A stretch of DNA of 64,000 bases, from positions 6,770 to 70,769 of the forward strand of contig JOFO01000031.1 of NCBI GenBank assembly GCA_000721275.1, in the 5' to 3' direction. Of this stretch, positions 9,764 to 18,078 are shown in pieces. The notes under the pieces are model-generated. The model was given only the letters and a program-made list of their open reading frames with translations, was not told where the DNA came from and made no database searches. Every line of letters begins with the position of its first letter. Position 1 is the first letter of the stretch. The stretch comes from Microtetraspora glauca. GTDB lineage: Bacteria > Actinomycetota > Actinomycetes > Streptomycetales > Streptomycetaceae. Position numbers and translations under genes: made by a program.

Positions 9764-10459
9764 TCAGGACGACACCGGGTCAGGGGCCTCTGCCGGGAGG
9801 CGTGCCTCGCCGGCGCAGCCGAGTTCGTCCGCGAGCGTGCGGGCGAACGAGGTGAGAACGGTCATCCGGTCCTTGCTCGTGGCGGACTCGGGTGCCTTGG
9901 CATCCGGATGGCTCATCTGCACCGCGAGGTACGGACGGGTGTGGCCGGCCTTCCCCACCCGGCAGCGGAACTGCAGCAGCGCCGAGGTTCCGTCCCTCGT
10001 GTCGGCGTATACCCCCAGCGGGTAGTACGTCACCCGCTCCGGGCGGCGGTCCGGGCCCTCCTTCCGCAGCGGGTCCTCCCTCGCCTCGATCCAGAAGCTG
10101 ATCGGCCGGGCGTCCTTCGTGCCGTTCGTCAGGTGGATGCCGCACCCGGCGTACCGCGTCAGACCGTCGCGGAGGCTCGCCACCGCCCTGGAGAACGCGA
10201 ACGTGTACGGCTCACCGGCCGGATTCTCGCCGGGCGACTCGTAGAAGCCCTGCGTGCCCCCGAGACGTTCCAGTGCCTTGGCCGCCGCTTCGTCCAGGGC
10301 GCCGTCACAGACGCGGGTCGCGGGTGTCGCGGCGGCTGCCGGAGACTCGTCCGGATCATCCTGTGCGCAGCCCGAGAGGCCGGCGCCGAGGACCAGCAGA
10401 GCCGACAGGCAGAGGGCGGCACCCGAGGACCGGCGTCGCCGTGCTTCGTTTCCCGTCAC
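9764..10459 (-). CDS. Putative lipoprotein of a candidate secretion module
   Basis: I do not recognise the family. 231 aa with an Arg-rich n-region, a hydrophobic stretch (ALCLSALLVLGAGL) and a lipobox LSGC at about residues 29-32, so it should be lipid-anchored on the outer membrane face. The mature part has three or four Cys and no catalytic motif I can name. The start is the GTG at 10459. It follows the 768-aa WXG-like gene by only six bases, so the two are very probably cotranscribed. By analogy with toxin loci, a surface lipoprotein here could be an immunity or chaperone partner, but that is inference from position only. Confidence 0.8.
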   Translation of the reverse strand: MTGNEARRRRSSGAALCLSALLVLGAGLSGCAQDDPDESPAAAATPATRVCDGALDEAAAKALERLGGTQGFYESPGENPAGEPYTFAFSRAVASLRDGLTRYAGCGIHLTNGTKDARPISFWIEAREDPLRKEGPDRRPERVTYYPLGVYADTRDGTSALLQFRCRVGKAGHTRPYLAVQMSHPDAKAPESATSKDRMTVLTSFARTLADELGCAGEARLPAEAPDPVSS

Positions 10460-10465
10460 GAGGTC

Positions 10466-12772
10466 TCAGTCCTCTTCCTTCTCCGACGGCGGACGGCCGC
10501 GGTACTGGTTCTCACCGGACCCGAGGCCCATGTACGTCGACTCCAGGTCCCTCTTGATGTCCTCGGAGTCGGTTCGCTCGGCGGCGAGGCTGCCGTCGCC
10601 CACGTACTTGCCGTAGCTGTCCGCGATGCTGCCGATGCCCTTCGCGTAGAACTCCGCGCTGGTCTGCTGGGCGTCCTCGGTCGCTTTCTTCTCGCCCTTC
10701 TCCACGCTCTTGTCGATCTCCTGGCCGAGGAACGTCTCCAGGGCCTCGCCGGCGATGTCGGTGGCGATGGGCGCGAAGGCGATGGCGCCGGCCGTCGCAC
10801 CGGGGACGGGGATCGCCGCGATGCCGCCGGTGATCACGGCCCCGACCGCGTACTTCCCCCACTCGCCCGACCGGGCGAGGGACTTGTTGGCCTCCTCGGC
10901 GTCGTGCTTGAAGTCGGCTTCGGCCTGCTGCACGCGCGAGTGGTCGAGGATGCCCCGGACCTCGGCCTCCATCGAGAGGGCGTCCCGGCCGTGCTCGAAG
11001 TTCGCCTGGTTCGTGGCGGGGTGGGCGTCCAGGAGGCTCAGGGTGTAGATGTGCTGGCCGGCCGTCACGATGCCGTGCGAGGTTTCGTTCTGGCCCAGCA
11101 CGCTCAGGAAGTCGATGGCGCCCTGCTCGCCGAAGTCCGCTCGCCCGTCGTACTTGGCGGGGAAGTCCCCCGCGTCCTTGTCGACGTCTCCGATGCCCGA
11201 CAGCGCGTAGTCGATGTCGTCGACGTACGCGGACCCCATACGGCCGAGGCTGTCGGCCATCTCGGGCTGGGCCCGGAGCATCGCGGGACCGTCCTTGCTG
11301 CCGTAGAGATGGGCGATCTGCTCCATGACGCCGGCCGTGGCCGCGGTGCGGCGGTCCGCTTCACCGGGGTCCACGGGACCCTTGCCCGGGTCCGCTGCGG
11401 CGTCGTAGGCGTAGCCGGTGGTGGCGGCTTCGAGGGCGTGGCCGAGGGAGTCGCGCCCGGCGACGGACGTGTCGTCGCTGCCGATGGGCGCGTCGGGAGG
11501 CCAGACGCGCTCCTTGGTGAGGTAGGTGAGGTGCTCGTTCAGGGGAGAGTCGTCGTCCAGGGGCCCGTCCGAGCCGGCGGGCCGTCCGAAGAAGCGGGTC
11601 GAGGCGTCCGGGTTGTGGCCGAGCGCCTCCAGAAAGCCGGTGACCGGGTCGAAGCCCCGCGAGTTGCCGCCCCAGAGGTGGAGATCGGCGCCGAGCATCC
11701 CCGGGTGCGTCCACGGGTTGAGGCCGTTGCCGCTGTTCTCCTTGTCGAACGCGAGGAGTTTCTCGCCGTAGTCGTTGAGGAAGTCGTCGTCGTAGTCGCC
11801 GAAGCGCATGAGGTTGCTCATGACGGTGAAACCGCGCGGGCTCCCGGCGTGCTCGGCGTCGAGCGGATCCTGGCCGAGCTTCACCAGCTCCTGCTCCCAT
11901 GCCTGCATCCGGGAACTGTCGGAGCGCGTCGCCGTGCCCAGGGTGATGCCGAGGTCCCGCTGGAGCAGTTTGGCCAGTTCTCCGCGCTTCGGGTCGTACG
12001 TGGGGATGCCGGGGTCGGCGATGCCCGCGTAGAACTCCAGGGTCTGCTTCGGAGTGGCGTCGAGGGCGAAGCGTTCCGCGAACAGGGGGTCGTTCTTGTA
12101 GCGGGCCAGGGTGTCGGTGAGACGGTTGAGCTCCGTGGTGGTGACGTCGCGCGGGTTCTTCTTCATGAGCGCGGCCATCTCCTCGGCCGCCTTGACCGCC
12201 TTCGCAGCCGAGTCGCGGTCCGCGTACACCGCGTCCGAGAATCCCTGCTCGGTCTGGTCCACGAGGAGGCGCAGCACCTGGGCCGCCGAGGTGTCGCTCT
12301 CCACCGCCTTGCCGAGGATGCGGCCGATCTCGTCGGCGAGCGCGTCGACGTCCTGCTGGGTGTGATCGGGCGTGGTCGTTCCCTTGGCGGCGCGGTCCGG
12401 GTGGACGTTCATCGTGACGGTGAACGTGCCGCAGCCCGTGTCCGTGACCGTGAGGTTCTTCTTGAGCCCGCGGGCGATCGCCTCGTTGAGCTGCTCGCGG
12501 TAGGCGACGAACTCGTTGCGGGTGTCCCGGAGGATCTTCGCGATGGTGTCCGCCTGGGTGCGCGCGTCGCCGAACTCCCCCGCCGTCTTGCCGATGAACT
12601 CGCGGGAGACCGCGGCGTTCGCGCCCTCCCAGTTCGCCTTCAGAGCCTTCGCCTTCAGGTCGTCCCGGGCGCTGGTCTCCAGGGCCTTGAGCTTCTTTAC
12701 CATCTCCTCCCAGTCGCCGATCGCCTCGTCGAGCTGGGAGAAGGTGCCGAACCGCAGGGCGTCGAGGTCCAT
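10466..12772 (-). CDS. Large WXG-like protein, candidate type VII substrate (resembles DUF6571)
   Basis: Function unknown; from memory it resembles streptomycete proteins assigned to DUF6571. 768 aa. Residues 1-130 are predicted helical and resemble an Esx fold, with a WEG turn near residue 49 (KANWEGANAAV) and the repeated pattern of long helices. The middle, about 180-640, is Asp-rich and mostly soluble. Near residues 645-690 a Gly/Ala-rich hydrophobic stretch (AVGAVITGGIAAIPVPG and following) could enter a membrane. There is no signal peptide, as expected for type VII cargo. The ATG at 12772 overlaps the stop of the 152-aa gene by one base, so the pair is translationally coupled. Confidence 0.85.
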   Translation of the reverse strand: MDLDALRFGTFSQLDEAIGDWEEMVKKLKALETSARDDLKAKALKANWEGANAAVSREFIGKTAGEFGDARTQADTIAKILRDTRNEFVAYREQLNEAIARGLKKNLTVTDTGCGTFTVTMNVHPDRAAKGTTTPDHTQQDVDALADEIGRILGKAVESDTSAAQVLRLLVDQTEQGFSDAVYADRDSAAKAVKAAEEMAALMKKNPRDVTTTELNRLTDTLARYKNDPLFAERFALDATPKQTLEFYAGIADPGIPTYDPKRGELAKLLQRDLGITLGTATRSDSSRMQAWEQELVKLGQDPLDAEHAGSPRGFTVMSNLMRFGDYDDDFLNDYGEKLLAFDKENSGNGLNPWTHPGMLGADLHLWGGNSRGFDPVTGFLEALGHNPDASTRFFGRPAGSDGPLDDDSPLNEHLTYLTKERVWPPDAPIGSDDTSVAGRDSLGHALEAATTGYAYDAAADPGKGPVDPGEADRRTAATAGVMEQIAHLYGSKDGPAMLRAQPEMADSLGRMGSAYVDDIDYALSGIGDVDKDAGDFPAKYDGRADFGEQGAIDFLSVLGQNETSHGIVTAGQHIYTLSLLDAHPATNQANFEHGRDALSMEAEVRGILDHSRVQQAEADFKHDAEEANKSLARSGEWGKYAVGAVITGGIAAIPVPGATAGAIAFAPIATDIAGEALETFLGQEIDKSVEKGEKKATEDAQQTSAEFYAKGIGSIADSYGKYVGDGSLAAERTDSEDIKRDLESTYMGLGSGENQYRGRPPSEKEED

Positions 12773-13230
12773 CAGTTCGCCCTCCGCTCGTCGAAGCCGG
12801 CCTCCAGCTGGGCGATGCTGCTGAGGGTTCCCGCGATGTGGATTTCGTCGCCCGCGTGCGCGCCCTTGGTGAAGTCGAGGTGGTTGGAGATGTGCGCGGT
12901 CGCGTCCAGCAGCGAACGCACCTGCTCCACCCAGCGTTCGGCTACGTGACCGAGAGCGCCGCCGAGGGCGAACCCCTCGCTCGAGAGACCGCCGGCCGCC
13001 TTCACCGACGTGGCGCGGGCATGGCCACCGACGCGGATGAGGTCGGTGTGCAGGCGGTAGGCGGAGTCCCCGATCGCGGCCAGGTCCTGCTGGTCGACCC
13101 GGAGGTCACCTCCCGCGGGCGTCCTGGCACCGCCGCGTTCGTCGGGCAGACCGTTCAGGTTCATGTGCGCGGCCTGTCGCCCGGCGGCTGCCGCCTTGAG
13201 GTCGTTCCATTCCTCCCACGTCATCGACAC
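12772..13230 (-). CDS. Small helical protein coupled to the 768-aa WXG-like gene
   Basis: Unrecognised, 152 aa. It starts MSMTWEEWND and continues with helices of Esx size (about residues 45-125), but without a central W-x-G turn. No signal peptide or membrane segment. It starts at GTG 13230 or, two codons later, ATG 13224; the upstream GGGGAAGAGG fits the first. It overlaps the next gene by one base. Position and size suggest a helper that pairs with the N-terminal helices of the large protein, as small partners do for LXG toxins. That role is inferred, not shown. Confidence 0.75.
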   Translation of the reverse strand: MSMTWEEWNDLKAAAAGRQAAHMNLNGLPDERGGARTPAGGDLRVDQQDLAAIGDSAYRLHTDLIRVGGHARATSVKAAGGLSSEGFALGGALGHVAERWVEQVRSLLDATAHISNHLDFTKGAHAGDEIHIAGTLSSIAQLEAGFDERRAN

Positions 13231-13422
13231 GCCTCTTCCCCGTAGCCGTCCCGGCCCGTCTCGGGCCGCCTTCTCGTCCCGCTCAACCTAACGAGAAGCA
13301 CGGAACTCTCAGGCCCCGATGCGACGAATTCCGGTCAGTTGAGGGCCAGTTGGAGCGAGATCGGGAGAGGCGACGGGAGCGGCAGGCGAGGGCCGGGGGA
13401 CGTCCCGGCCCCGGGTAACGCG

Positions 13423-13457
13423 ACAGGGTGGGCGCCTCCCGTGCACGCCCACCCTGT
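13423..13457 (-). terminator. Terminator after the WXG100 gene pair
   Basis: Twelve-base perfect arms ACAGGGTGGGCG (13423-13434) and CGCCCACCCTGT (13446-13457), 11-base loop, just past the 98-aa WXG100 stop. It separates the Esx cargo operon from the 152/768/lipoprotein trio, which therefore probably has its own promoter in 13231-13422. Confidence 0.75.
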
Positions 13458-13478
13458 GTGCCGTCGTACGGCTGGTGC

Positions 13479-13775
13479 TTAGAAGAAGCCCGCGGCGCGC
13501 TTGTCGCCGGCCTGGTAGGCCGGGGCGGCCTGGCGGACGGCCTTGGAGATGCTCTGCAGCGCGTTGTGGATCGCGCGGGTCTCCTGGTCCCACTTGGCGT
13601 GGGCGGAGTCGGCGGCGGTCTTCGCCTCACCCTCCCAGGTGCTGGAGACGGAGCGGATCCGGGTCTGGATGTCCTCCAGGGCCTGGTCCAGGCGCTTCGC
13701 CTGCGCGTCGATCTGGTTCGCCGCGTCGTCGAGCGACGCGTACGTGACGAGCATGATGCCGTCGTTGGCGGCCAT
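13479..13775 (-). CDS. WXG100 family protein (EsxA/EsxB type), 98 aa
   Basis: Small exported helical-hairpin protein that normally travels as a dimer with its neighbour. The WEG turn is at Trp47, between two amphipathic helices, giving the family's usual length of about 100. Near the C-terminus YQAGD (87-91) fits the Y-x-x-x-D/E export signal that EccC recognises. The start is the ATG at 13775 with GGAGGGAA upstream. It lies 61 bases after the 120-aa WXG gene and is followed by a strong terminator, so it is the last gene of the cargo operon. It corresponds to one member of the EsxA/EsxB pair; I cannot say which name applies. Confidence 0.93.
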   Translation of the reverse strand: MAANDGIMLVTYASLDDAANQIDAQAKRLDQALEDIQTRIRSVSSTWEGEAKTAADSAHAKWDQETRAIHNALQSISKAVRQAAPAYQAGDKRAAGFF

Positions 13776-13836
13776 GTTCCCTCCGGTGTTGGTGGTGTCG
13801 TTCAGGTGACGGACCTGCGCGGGCCCGTCGGAGACG

Positions 13837-14199
13837 TCAGAGGCCGGCGATGCCGGAACGGGCGGCCTTCTCGGCGCCCGCGTCGCCGGAGAAGCCCGCG
13901 GTCACGTCGACGCCGCGCAGGGCCGCCTCGACCTCGTCGTCGGTGTTGCTGGACGTGGTCCGGGTGACCTGGATGGCCTCCTGGAAGTTCAGCATCAGCT
14001 TGGCGATCCGCACCATGCCCTGGTTGATCTCGGTCTGCTTGGCGTCGAACGCGCCGGCGCCGATGCCCTTCCAGCGGCCTTCGAGGCTGTCGATGACGCC
14101 CTGGAGGGCCTGCAGCTGGCCCTTCACGTCATCGAACTTGCGGGTGAGCTCGTCCTGGAAATCCTTGAGACTCTGATCGCCAACCTTCAAGACTGACAT
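13837..14199 (-). CDS. WXG100 family protein, 120 aa
   Basis: Partner of the following 98-aa WXG100 protein. The turn WKG is at Trp43 (EGRWKGIGAGAF) between two helices. The last 40 residues are an acidic, Gly/Ala-rich extension beyond the usual 100-aa size, and I see no clear Y-x-x-x-D/E motif in it. The start is the ATG at 14199 (MSVLKVGDQ) with GGGAGAG six bases upstream. Longer upstream readings are low-complexity shadow of the mycosin gene and are rejected. Expected to form a four-helix heterodimer that is exported as a unit. Confidence 0.92.
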   Translation of the reverse strand: MSVLKVGDQSLKDFQDELTRKFDDVKGQLQALQGVIDSLEGRWKGIGAGAFDAKQTEINQGMVRIAKLMLNFQEAIQVTRTTSSNTDDEVEAALRGVDVTAGFSGDAGAEKAARSGIAGL

Positions 14200-14302
14200 G
14201 TGTCGCTCTCCCTTTCTCGGGTTCTCTTTCAGCGAGGCTGCGTCCGCACGTTCGCGGCGCGCAGTTCGGTATGGGTGGGGTGGTGGTTCCGGCCGCCGCG
14301 CG

Positions 14303-15622
14303 TCAGGCCGTACGGCGCTTCCGGGCGATGACGACCCCGGCGCCCGCGAGGACGACCACGGCCGCGACCGCGCCGATGATGATCCCCGTGCTGCTGCCGC
14401 CGCTGCTGTCCGCCGCGCTCTCCGTGGAGCCTGCCACAGCGGAGCCGGACGTCGGCTTGCCGTCGGGCGCTTGTGTCGAAGCTGTTGCGGAGGGGGCGGT
14501 GGAGGCGCCCGCCGACGCGGTGGCGGACGGGTCCGCGGAAGCCGAGGGGTCCGCGGAGGGGGTGGCGCCGCCGGCCGCGGCGCCACCGCCCGTGGGTTCG
14601 TTGGTGAGGGGGCTGATGTTGGGGTCGCCGGGCTTGCCCTCATTGCGCGAGATGTTGGCGTTGGGGCGGACGATGCCGTGGCCGAGGTAGTTGCTGACCG
14701 TCCCGGGCTCCCAGCCGTCGCCGCGCGCGGCCGAGTCGAACATCACGCGGAGGACCTGGTTCGCCGTCCAGTCGGGGTGGGCGGACCAGATGAGGGCGGC
14801 GGAGGCGGAGGCGATGGCGGTGGCGTTGCTCGTGCCGTCGGTCACGCAGTACTTCGTCAGACTCTTGTCGCAGTAGCCGGGCAGCTTGCTTCCCGGAGCC
14901 GCGATGTCGATGGCGTCGCCGTGCTGCGAGTAGTCGGCCACCGAGTTGTCCTGGTCGGTCGCCGCGACGGCGATCGCCTCGGGGTAGCCCGCGGGGTACT
15001 GCTTCTTGTTGCCCTCGGCTCCGTTGTTGCCGGCGGCCGCGAAGACCAGCTTGCCCTTCTGCTGCGCGTACTTGACGGCCTCTCGTTCGTCTTCGTCGTA
15101 GTAGTCGCTGCCCCAGGAGATGTTGATGATCTTCGCGTCGCTGTCCGCCGCCGCCCGGATCGACTCCTCGATGTCGAAGGCGTTGACGGCCTGCGCGTTC
15201 TGCCGCTCGGTGTCGGCCACGCGGTACGGGATCACCTTGGCATCCGGGGCCAGACCCCGGAGGCCGCCGCCCGCACCGGAACCGACGATCATCTCGGCGA
15301 TGGACGTGCCGTGGCCGGTGTAGTCGTCCGTCTCGTCGCCCTTGGTCTTGGACGCGTCCCAGCCCTTCAGGACCTTGCCCTTGAGCGAGGGGGTGTCCGG
15401 ATCGACTCCGCTGTCGATGACGGCGATCGTGATGCCCTTGCCGGTCGCCTTCTTCCAGATCTCCTCGGCCTTCATGGCGTCGAGGTACCACTGCTGCGAC
15501 CGCGCGTCGGCAGCGACTGCCGTCGGAGCGACCCCGACGAGAGCCGTCGCCAGCACCACCGTCGCCGTGGTGCCGAGCAGCGCTCGCCGAAGCCTGCCGC
15601 CCTCGATCATTCCTGCCGTCAT
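14303..15622 (-). CDS. Second mycosin: membrane-anchored subtilisin-like protease (S8)
   Basis: Extracytoplasmic serine protease of the mycosin (MycP) type, 439 aa. Signal peptide at about 1-38, catalytic Asp70 (VIDSGVD), His104 (GHGT), oxyanion Asn near 199 and catalytic Ser265 (GTSNATA). An Ala/Ser/Thr/Pro-rich linker of about 90 residues follows, then a C-terminal membrane helix and basic tail (RKRRTA). All catalytic residues are present. It lies inside the cargo operon, 27 bases after the Pro/Gly-rich WXG gene and 103 bases before the WXG100 pair. The machine-associated mycosin is a separate gene at 18079-19350. It may process secreted proteins or be a duplicated machine part. Confidence 0.92.
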   Translation of the reverse strand: MTAGMIEGGRLRRALLGTTATVVLATALVGVAPTAVAADARSQQWYLDAMKAEEIWKKATGKGITIAVIDSGVDPDTPSLKGKVLKGWDASKTKGDETDDYTGHGTSIAEMIVGSGAGGGLRGLAPDAKVIPYRVADTERQNAQAVNAFDIEESIRAAADSDAKIINISWGSDYYDEDEREAVKYAQQKGKLVFAAAGNNGAEGNKKQYPAGYPEAIAVAATDQDNSVADYSQHGDAIDIAAPGSKLPGYCDKSLTKYCVTDGTSNATAIASASAALIWSAHPDWTANQVLRVMFDSAARGDGWEPGTVSNYLGHGIVRPNANISRNEGKPGDPNISPLTNEPTGGGAAAGGATPSADPSASADPSATASAGASTAPSATASTQAPDGKPTSGSAVAGSTESAADSSGGSSTGIIIGAVAAVVVLAGAGVVIARKRRTA

Positions 15623-15649
15623 CCTGACTTCCGCGCCTTCCGGGGGTGG

Positions 15650-17404
15650 TTAGTCGATCACCGGCGGCACGGCACCGCGCCGGCGGCTGTTCCAGGTCTC
15701 TTCGTCTTCCGTCAGGTAGTCGGGGCGCGTCGAACCCTCGCGCTCCTGCTCCTCACGATCCGGGCGCTGGGTGCCCCGGCCGCCTACGCCGCGGGGCGTG
15801 CCGACCACGCCGTTGGAGCCGGTGGTGCCCCGCCCGGCGGGACGCAGCGCCGCCTTGGCGTTGTTGGCGCCGACCACGCCCGCCTGGCTGGGGCGGGCCG
15901 CTGCCGCGCGGCCCGCCGGGCCCTCGCTGCCGACGACGGTGCCCCTCGGGATCCGGGAACCGGTGCTCCCGCCGGTGGTGCGCTGCGGGGTGCCGCCGAC
16001 GATGGGGTTGGTCCTGCCGCCGGCCGTGCGCCCGGTGACGGGCTGACCGGGGCGGCCCGCCTGCGGCGTCGCCGTCGGACCTGCGGCGCGGCCCATGGGG
16101 CCGCCTGTGGCGCGTCCCGTCGCCGGGGAGCTCGTCGGGCCTCCGGGACGGCCCACCACCGGCGAACCCGTCGGGGTGCCCGGGCGTCCCGCCATGGGCG
16201 CGCTCGTGGGGCCGGCCGTACGGGACAGGGCCTGCGGGCCGTTCGGTCCGCCGGCGCGACCGACGGCCGGCTGCGTCGTCGGTCCGACCGGACGGCCGGG
16301 GCCGGGACGGCCGGTGGCGGTACGCGGCATCCCGGGGTTGCCGGTGAGCTTGGGGCCGCCCGCACGCGGCGGCGTGCCGAGCGTGAGCGGCGGCGGCATG
16401 CCCGGCCCCGTCGGAGGCGGGGTACCGGTCGGCGTCGTCGGGGTGGGCGGCGTGTTCGGCAGCGTGGGCGGCGCGGGCGTGCGGACCGTGTCGATCTGGA
16501 CCCGCGTGTCGTCCGCGCCCGAGGGCTTCTCCCGGATCGGCTGGGATCCGTCGAGCTGGTCGCCGGTGCGGGGCATCGTCGGGACGGCGCGGTCCTCGAC
16601 GGCGCTGATGGGGCCGGAGGACGCCCGGGACAGGCCTTCGGCCGACGAAGGCGACGAAGACGACGAAGAGCCGACGCCCGATTCTCCGAACCTGCTGAGC
16701 TTGCCGGTCGGCTTCGGCACCGGCGCCTTGTACGCCTCCGGCGGCTTCGGCATGTTCTGGCCTGCCAGCGTGCTCTGCGACACCGCGTAGAACGACGCCA
16801 GGCGGTTCATCTGGTTGATGGCCTCCTGGCGGTCCTTCTCCACCTGGACGGCCTTCTCGTACTCCTCCTTCTTCTCGGTCTTCTCCAGCTCCGAGAATTC
16901 GGTGGGCTTCTTCTGGACGGCGCGGGTGTCGCGGGGCGGCTTCGCGTTGCGGACCGAGGTGAGGCCGGTGCTGGCGACCTTCATCTGGGAGCCGACGGCG
17001 TTGGCGACCTTGCCGATGTCCCAGGCGTACGTGACGACTTCGGAGCCGTACCGCTGGAACTCCGCGGCGGCCTCGCCCTTCCAGTCGATGCTGCCGATGA
17101 AGCTGTTCAGCTCCTTGGCGGCGGCGTTGAGGGACTTGGTCGCGGCCTCCAGGGCCTCGCCGGCCTGCTCCAGGTCGGAGGGGTTGGCGCTGTCGAGGAG
17201 GTCGAGCATGTCGTTGAGGCGGGCGTTCTCGAAGGACGTCGAGCCGAAGACGCTGCCCCTGGAGCCGAATCCGAAGGGGAAGATCTCGTCCAGGTTCTCC
17301 AGGACGTTGGTCGTCGCGTAGGTCGCGTTGATGTTCGCGGTGTCCTGCGCCTGCGCCTGCTCCTGGGGCGTCAGCTTCGGCTGCGGGTTCTTCTCGTCAC
17401 TCAT
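15650..17404 (-). CDS. Large WXG protein with Pro/Gly/Arg-rich tail, candidate type VII substrate
   Basis: 584 aa, no signal peptide. Residues 60-140 are helical with a WKG turn at Trp108 (SIDWKGEAAAEF), typical of WXG proteins, and a Lys/Glu coiled stretch follows at about 155-205. From about 270 on, the chain is a repetitive Pro/Gly/Arg-rich region with irregular GRPG, GRAGG and GPT units. The last 25 residues carry Y-L-T-E-D-E-E-T-W and end VPPVID, with the Y-x-x-x-D export pattern. It plays the place in the operon that PPE/Esp-like proteins have in mycobacteria. It starts at ATG 17404, six bases after the 156-aa gene. Confidence 0.85.
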   Translation of the reverse strand: MSDEKNPQPKLTPQEQAQAQDTANINATYATTNVLENLDEIFPFGFGSRGSVFGSTSFENARLNDMLDLLDSANPSDLEQAGEALEAATKSLNAAAKELNSFIGSIDWKGEAAAEFQRYGSEVVTYAWDIGKVANAVGSQMKVASTGLTSVRNAKPPRDTRAVQKKPTEFSELEKTEKKEEYEKAVQVEKDRQEAINQMNRLASFYAVSQSTLAGQNMPKPPEAYKAPVPKPTGKLSRFGESGVGSSSSSSPSSAEGLSRASSGPISAVEDRAVPTMPRTGDQLDGSQPIREKPSGADDTRVQIDTVRTPAPPTLPNTPPTPTTPTGTPPPTGPGMPPPLTLGTPPRAGGPKLTGNPGMPRTATGRPGPGRPVGPTTQPAVGRAGGPNGPQALSRTAGPTSAPMAGRPGTPTGSPVVGRPGGPTSSPATGRATGGPMGRAAGPTATPQAGRPGQPVTGRTAGGRTNPIVGGTPQRTTGGSTGSRIPRGTVVGSEGPAGRAAAARPSQAGVVGANNAKAALRPAGRGTTGSNGVVGTPRGVGGRGTQRPDREEQEREGSTRPDYLTEDEETWNSRRRGAVPPVID

Positions 17405-17410
17405 CGTTCG

Positions 17411-17881
17411 TCACCCAACGCCTTCCGTCGAAGCCTCGGTATTGCCGCGGCGCTGCTCCGGCTGCTCCGGCTTCTTGCTCCGCTCCAGCTCCTCGCGCCT
17501 GACGGCCTCGGCGCGCTCCTCGCTGAGACGGGCCCGGATGTCGTGGAAGCGCTGGCGCTGGTCCTCCTCCACGTTCTGGTAGCCGACGTCCGCCGCGTGG
17601 ACGCCGATCTGGAGGAGTTCGATCTGGCCGCTGAGGGACTTCGACAGGGCCACCAGCGAGCTGTGGACGCGCTCGTACTCCTTGTAGAAGCCGTCCGCCT
17701 CGGTGAAGGCGATCCTCCCGGTGCCGAGCGAGCCGCGCGTCACGCGCCGCTGGCCCAGCTGGGCGGCGCCGCCGGCGCTGCCCTCCAGGTTCTTGATGAC
17801 TCCGTCGACCCGGTCACGGAACTTCTTCAGCTCGCCGACGCCGAGCTCAAGGTCACTCACTGCCGCCCCCGCCCCCGTCAC
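17411..17881 (-). CDS. 156-aa helical protein, first gene of the type VII cargo operon
   Basis: Unrecognised family. Predicted long helices (for example EYERVHSSLVALSKSL and EEDQRQRFHDIRARLSEERAE) and a charged, disordered C-terminus. No W-x-G turn, signal peptide or membrane segment. Starts GTG 17881 (after GAGG) or GTG 17857 (VSDLELGVGELKKF), and the second matches where the conserved-looking helix begins. A consensus-like promoter lies about 95 bases upstream. Six bases separate it from the large WXG gene, so it is likely a chaperone or partner for that product, by inference. Confidence 0.8.
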   Translation of the reverse strand: MTGAGAAVSDLELGVGELKKFRDRVDGVIKNLEGSAGGAAQLGQRRVTRGSLGTGRIAFTEADGFYKEYERVHSSLVALSKSLSGQIELLQIGVHAADVGYQNVEEDQRQRFHDIRARLSEERAEAVRREELERSKKPEQPEQRRGNTEASTEGVG

Positions 17882-17976
17882 CCGTTACCTCGAACACGAG
17901 CCAATCCTCCCCGTTTGCTCCTGCTGTCCTGCATTGCGATCGTGGCGACTCGCCATCCACCGATCGCGCGCATACC

Positions 17977-18005
17977 ACTCTAGTGATTGCGTCTGACAGG
18001 CCCAA
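17977..18005 (-). promoter_or_regulatory. Probable housekeeping-sigma promoter of the cargo operon
   Basis: Read on the minus strand: -35 TTGGGC (18005-18000), 17-base spacer, -10 TAGAGT (17982-17977), a very good match to the Streptomyces HrdB -10 consensus. It lies about 95 bases before the 156-aa gene and would drive the five genes down to the terminator at 13423-13457. Confidence 0.6.
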
Positions 18006-18078
18006 GTCTCTTGTTCGTCACAAGACTTCTACGGTCACTGCCGTGATCGACGCTATCAGCCGTGTGCGTCTGCAATGA

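Noticed and set aside
13231..13422. Small gene in the gap before the 152-aa gene
   Set aside because: The only frames overlap the WXG100 gene in another frame and are Arg/Pro-rich; the gap more likely carries the trio's promoter.
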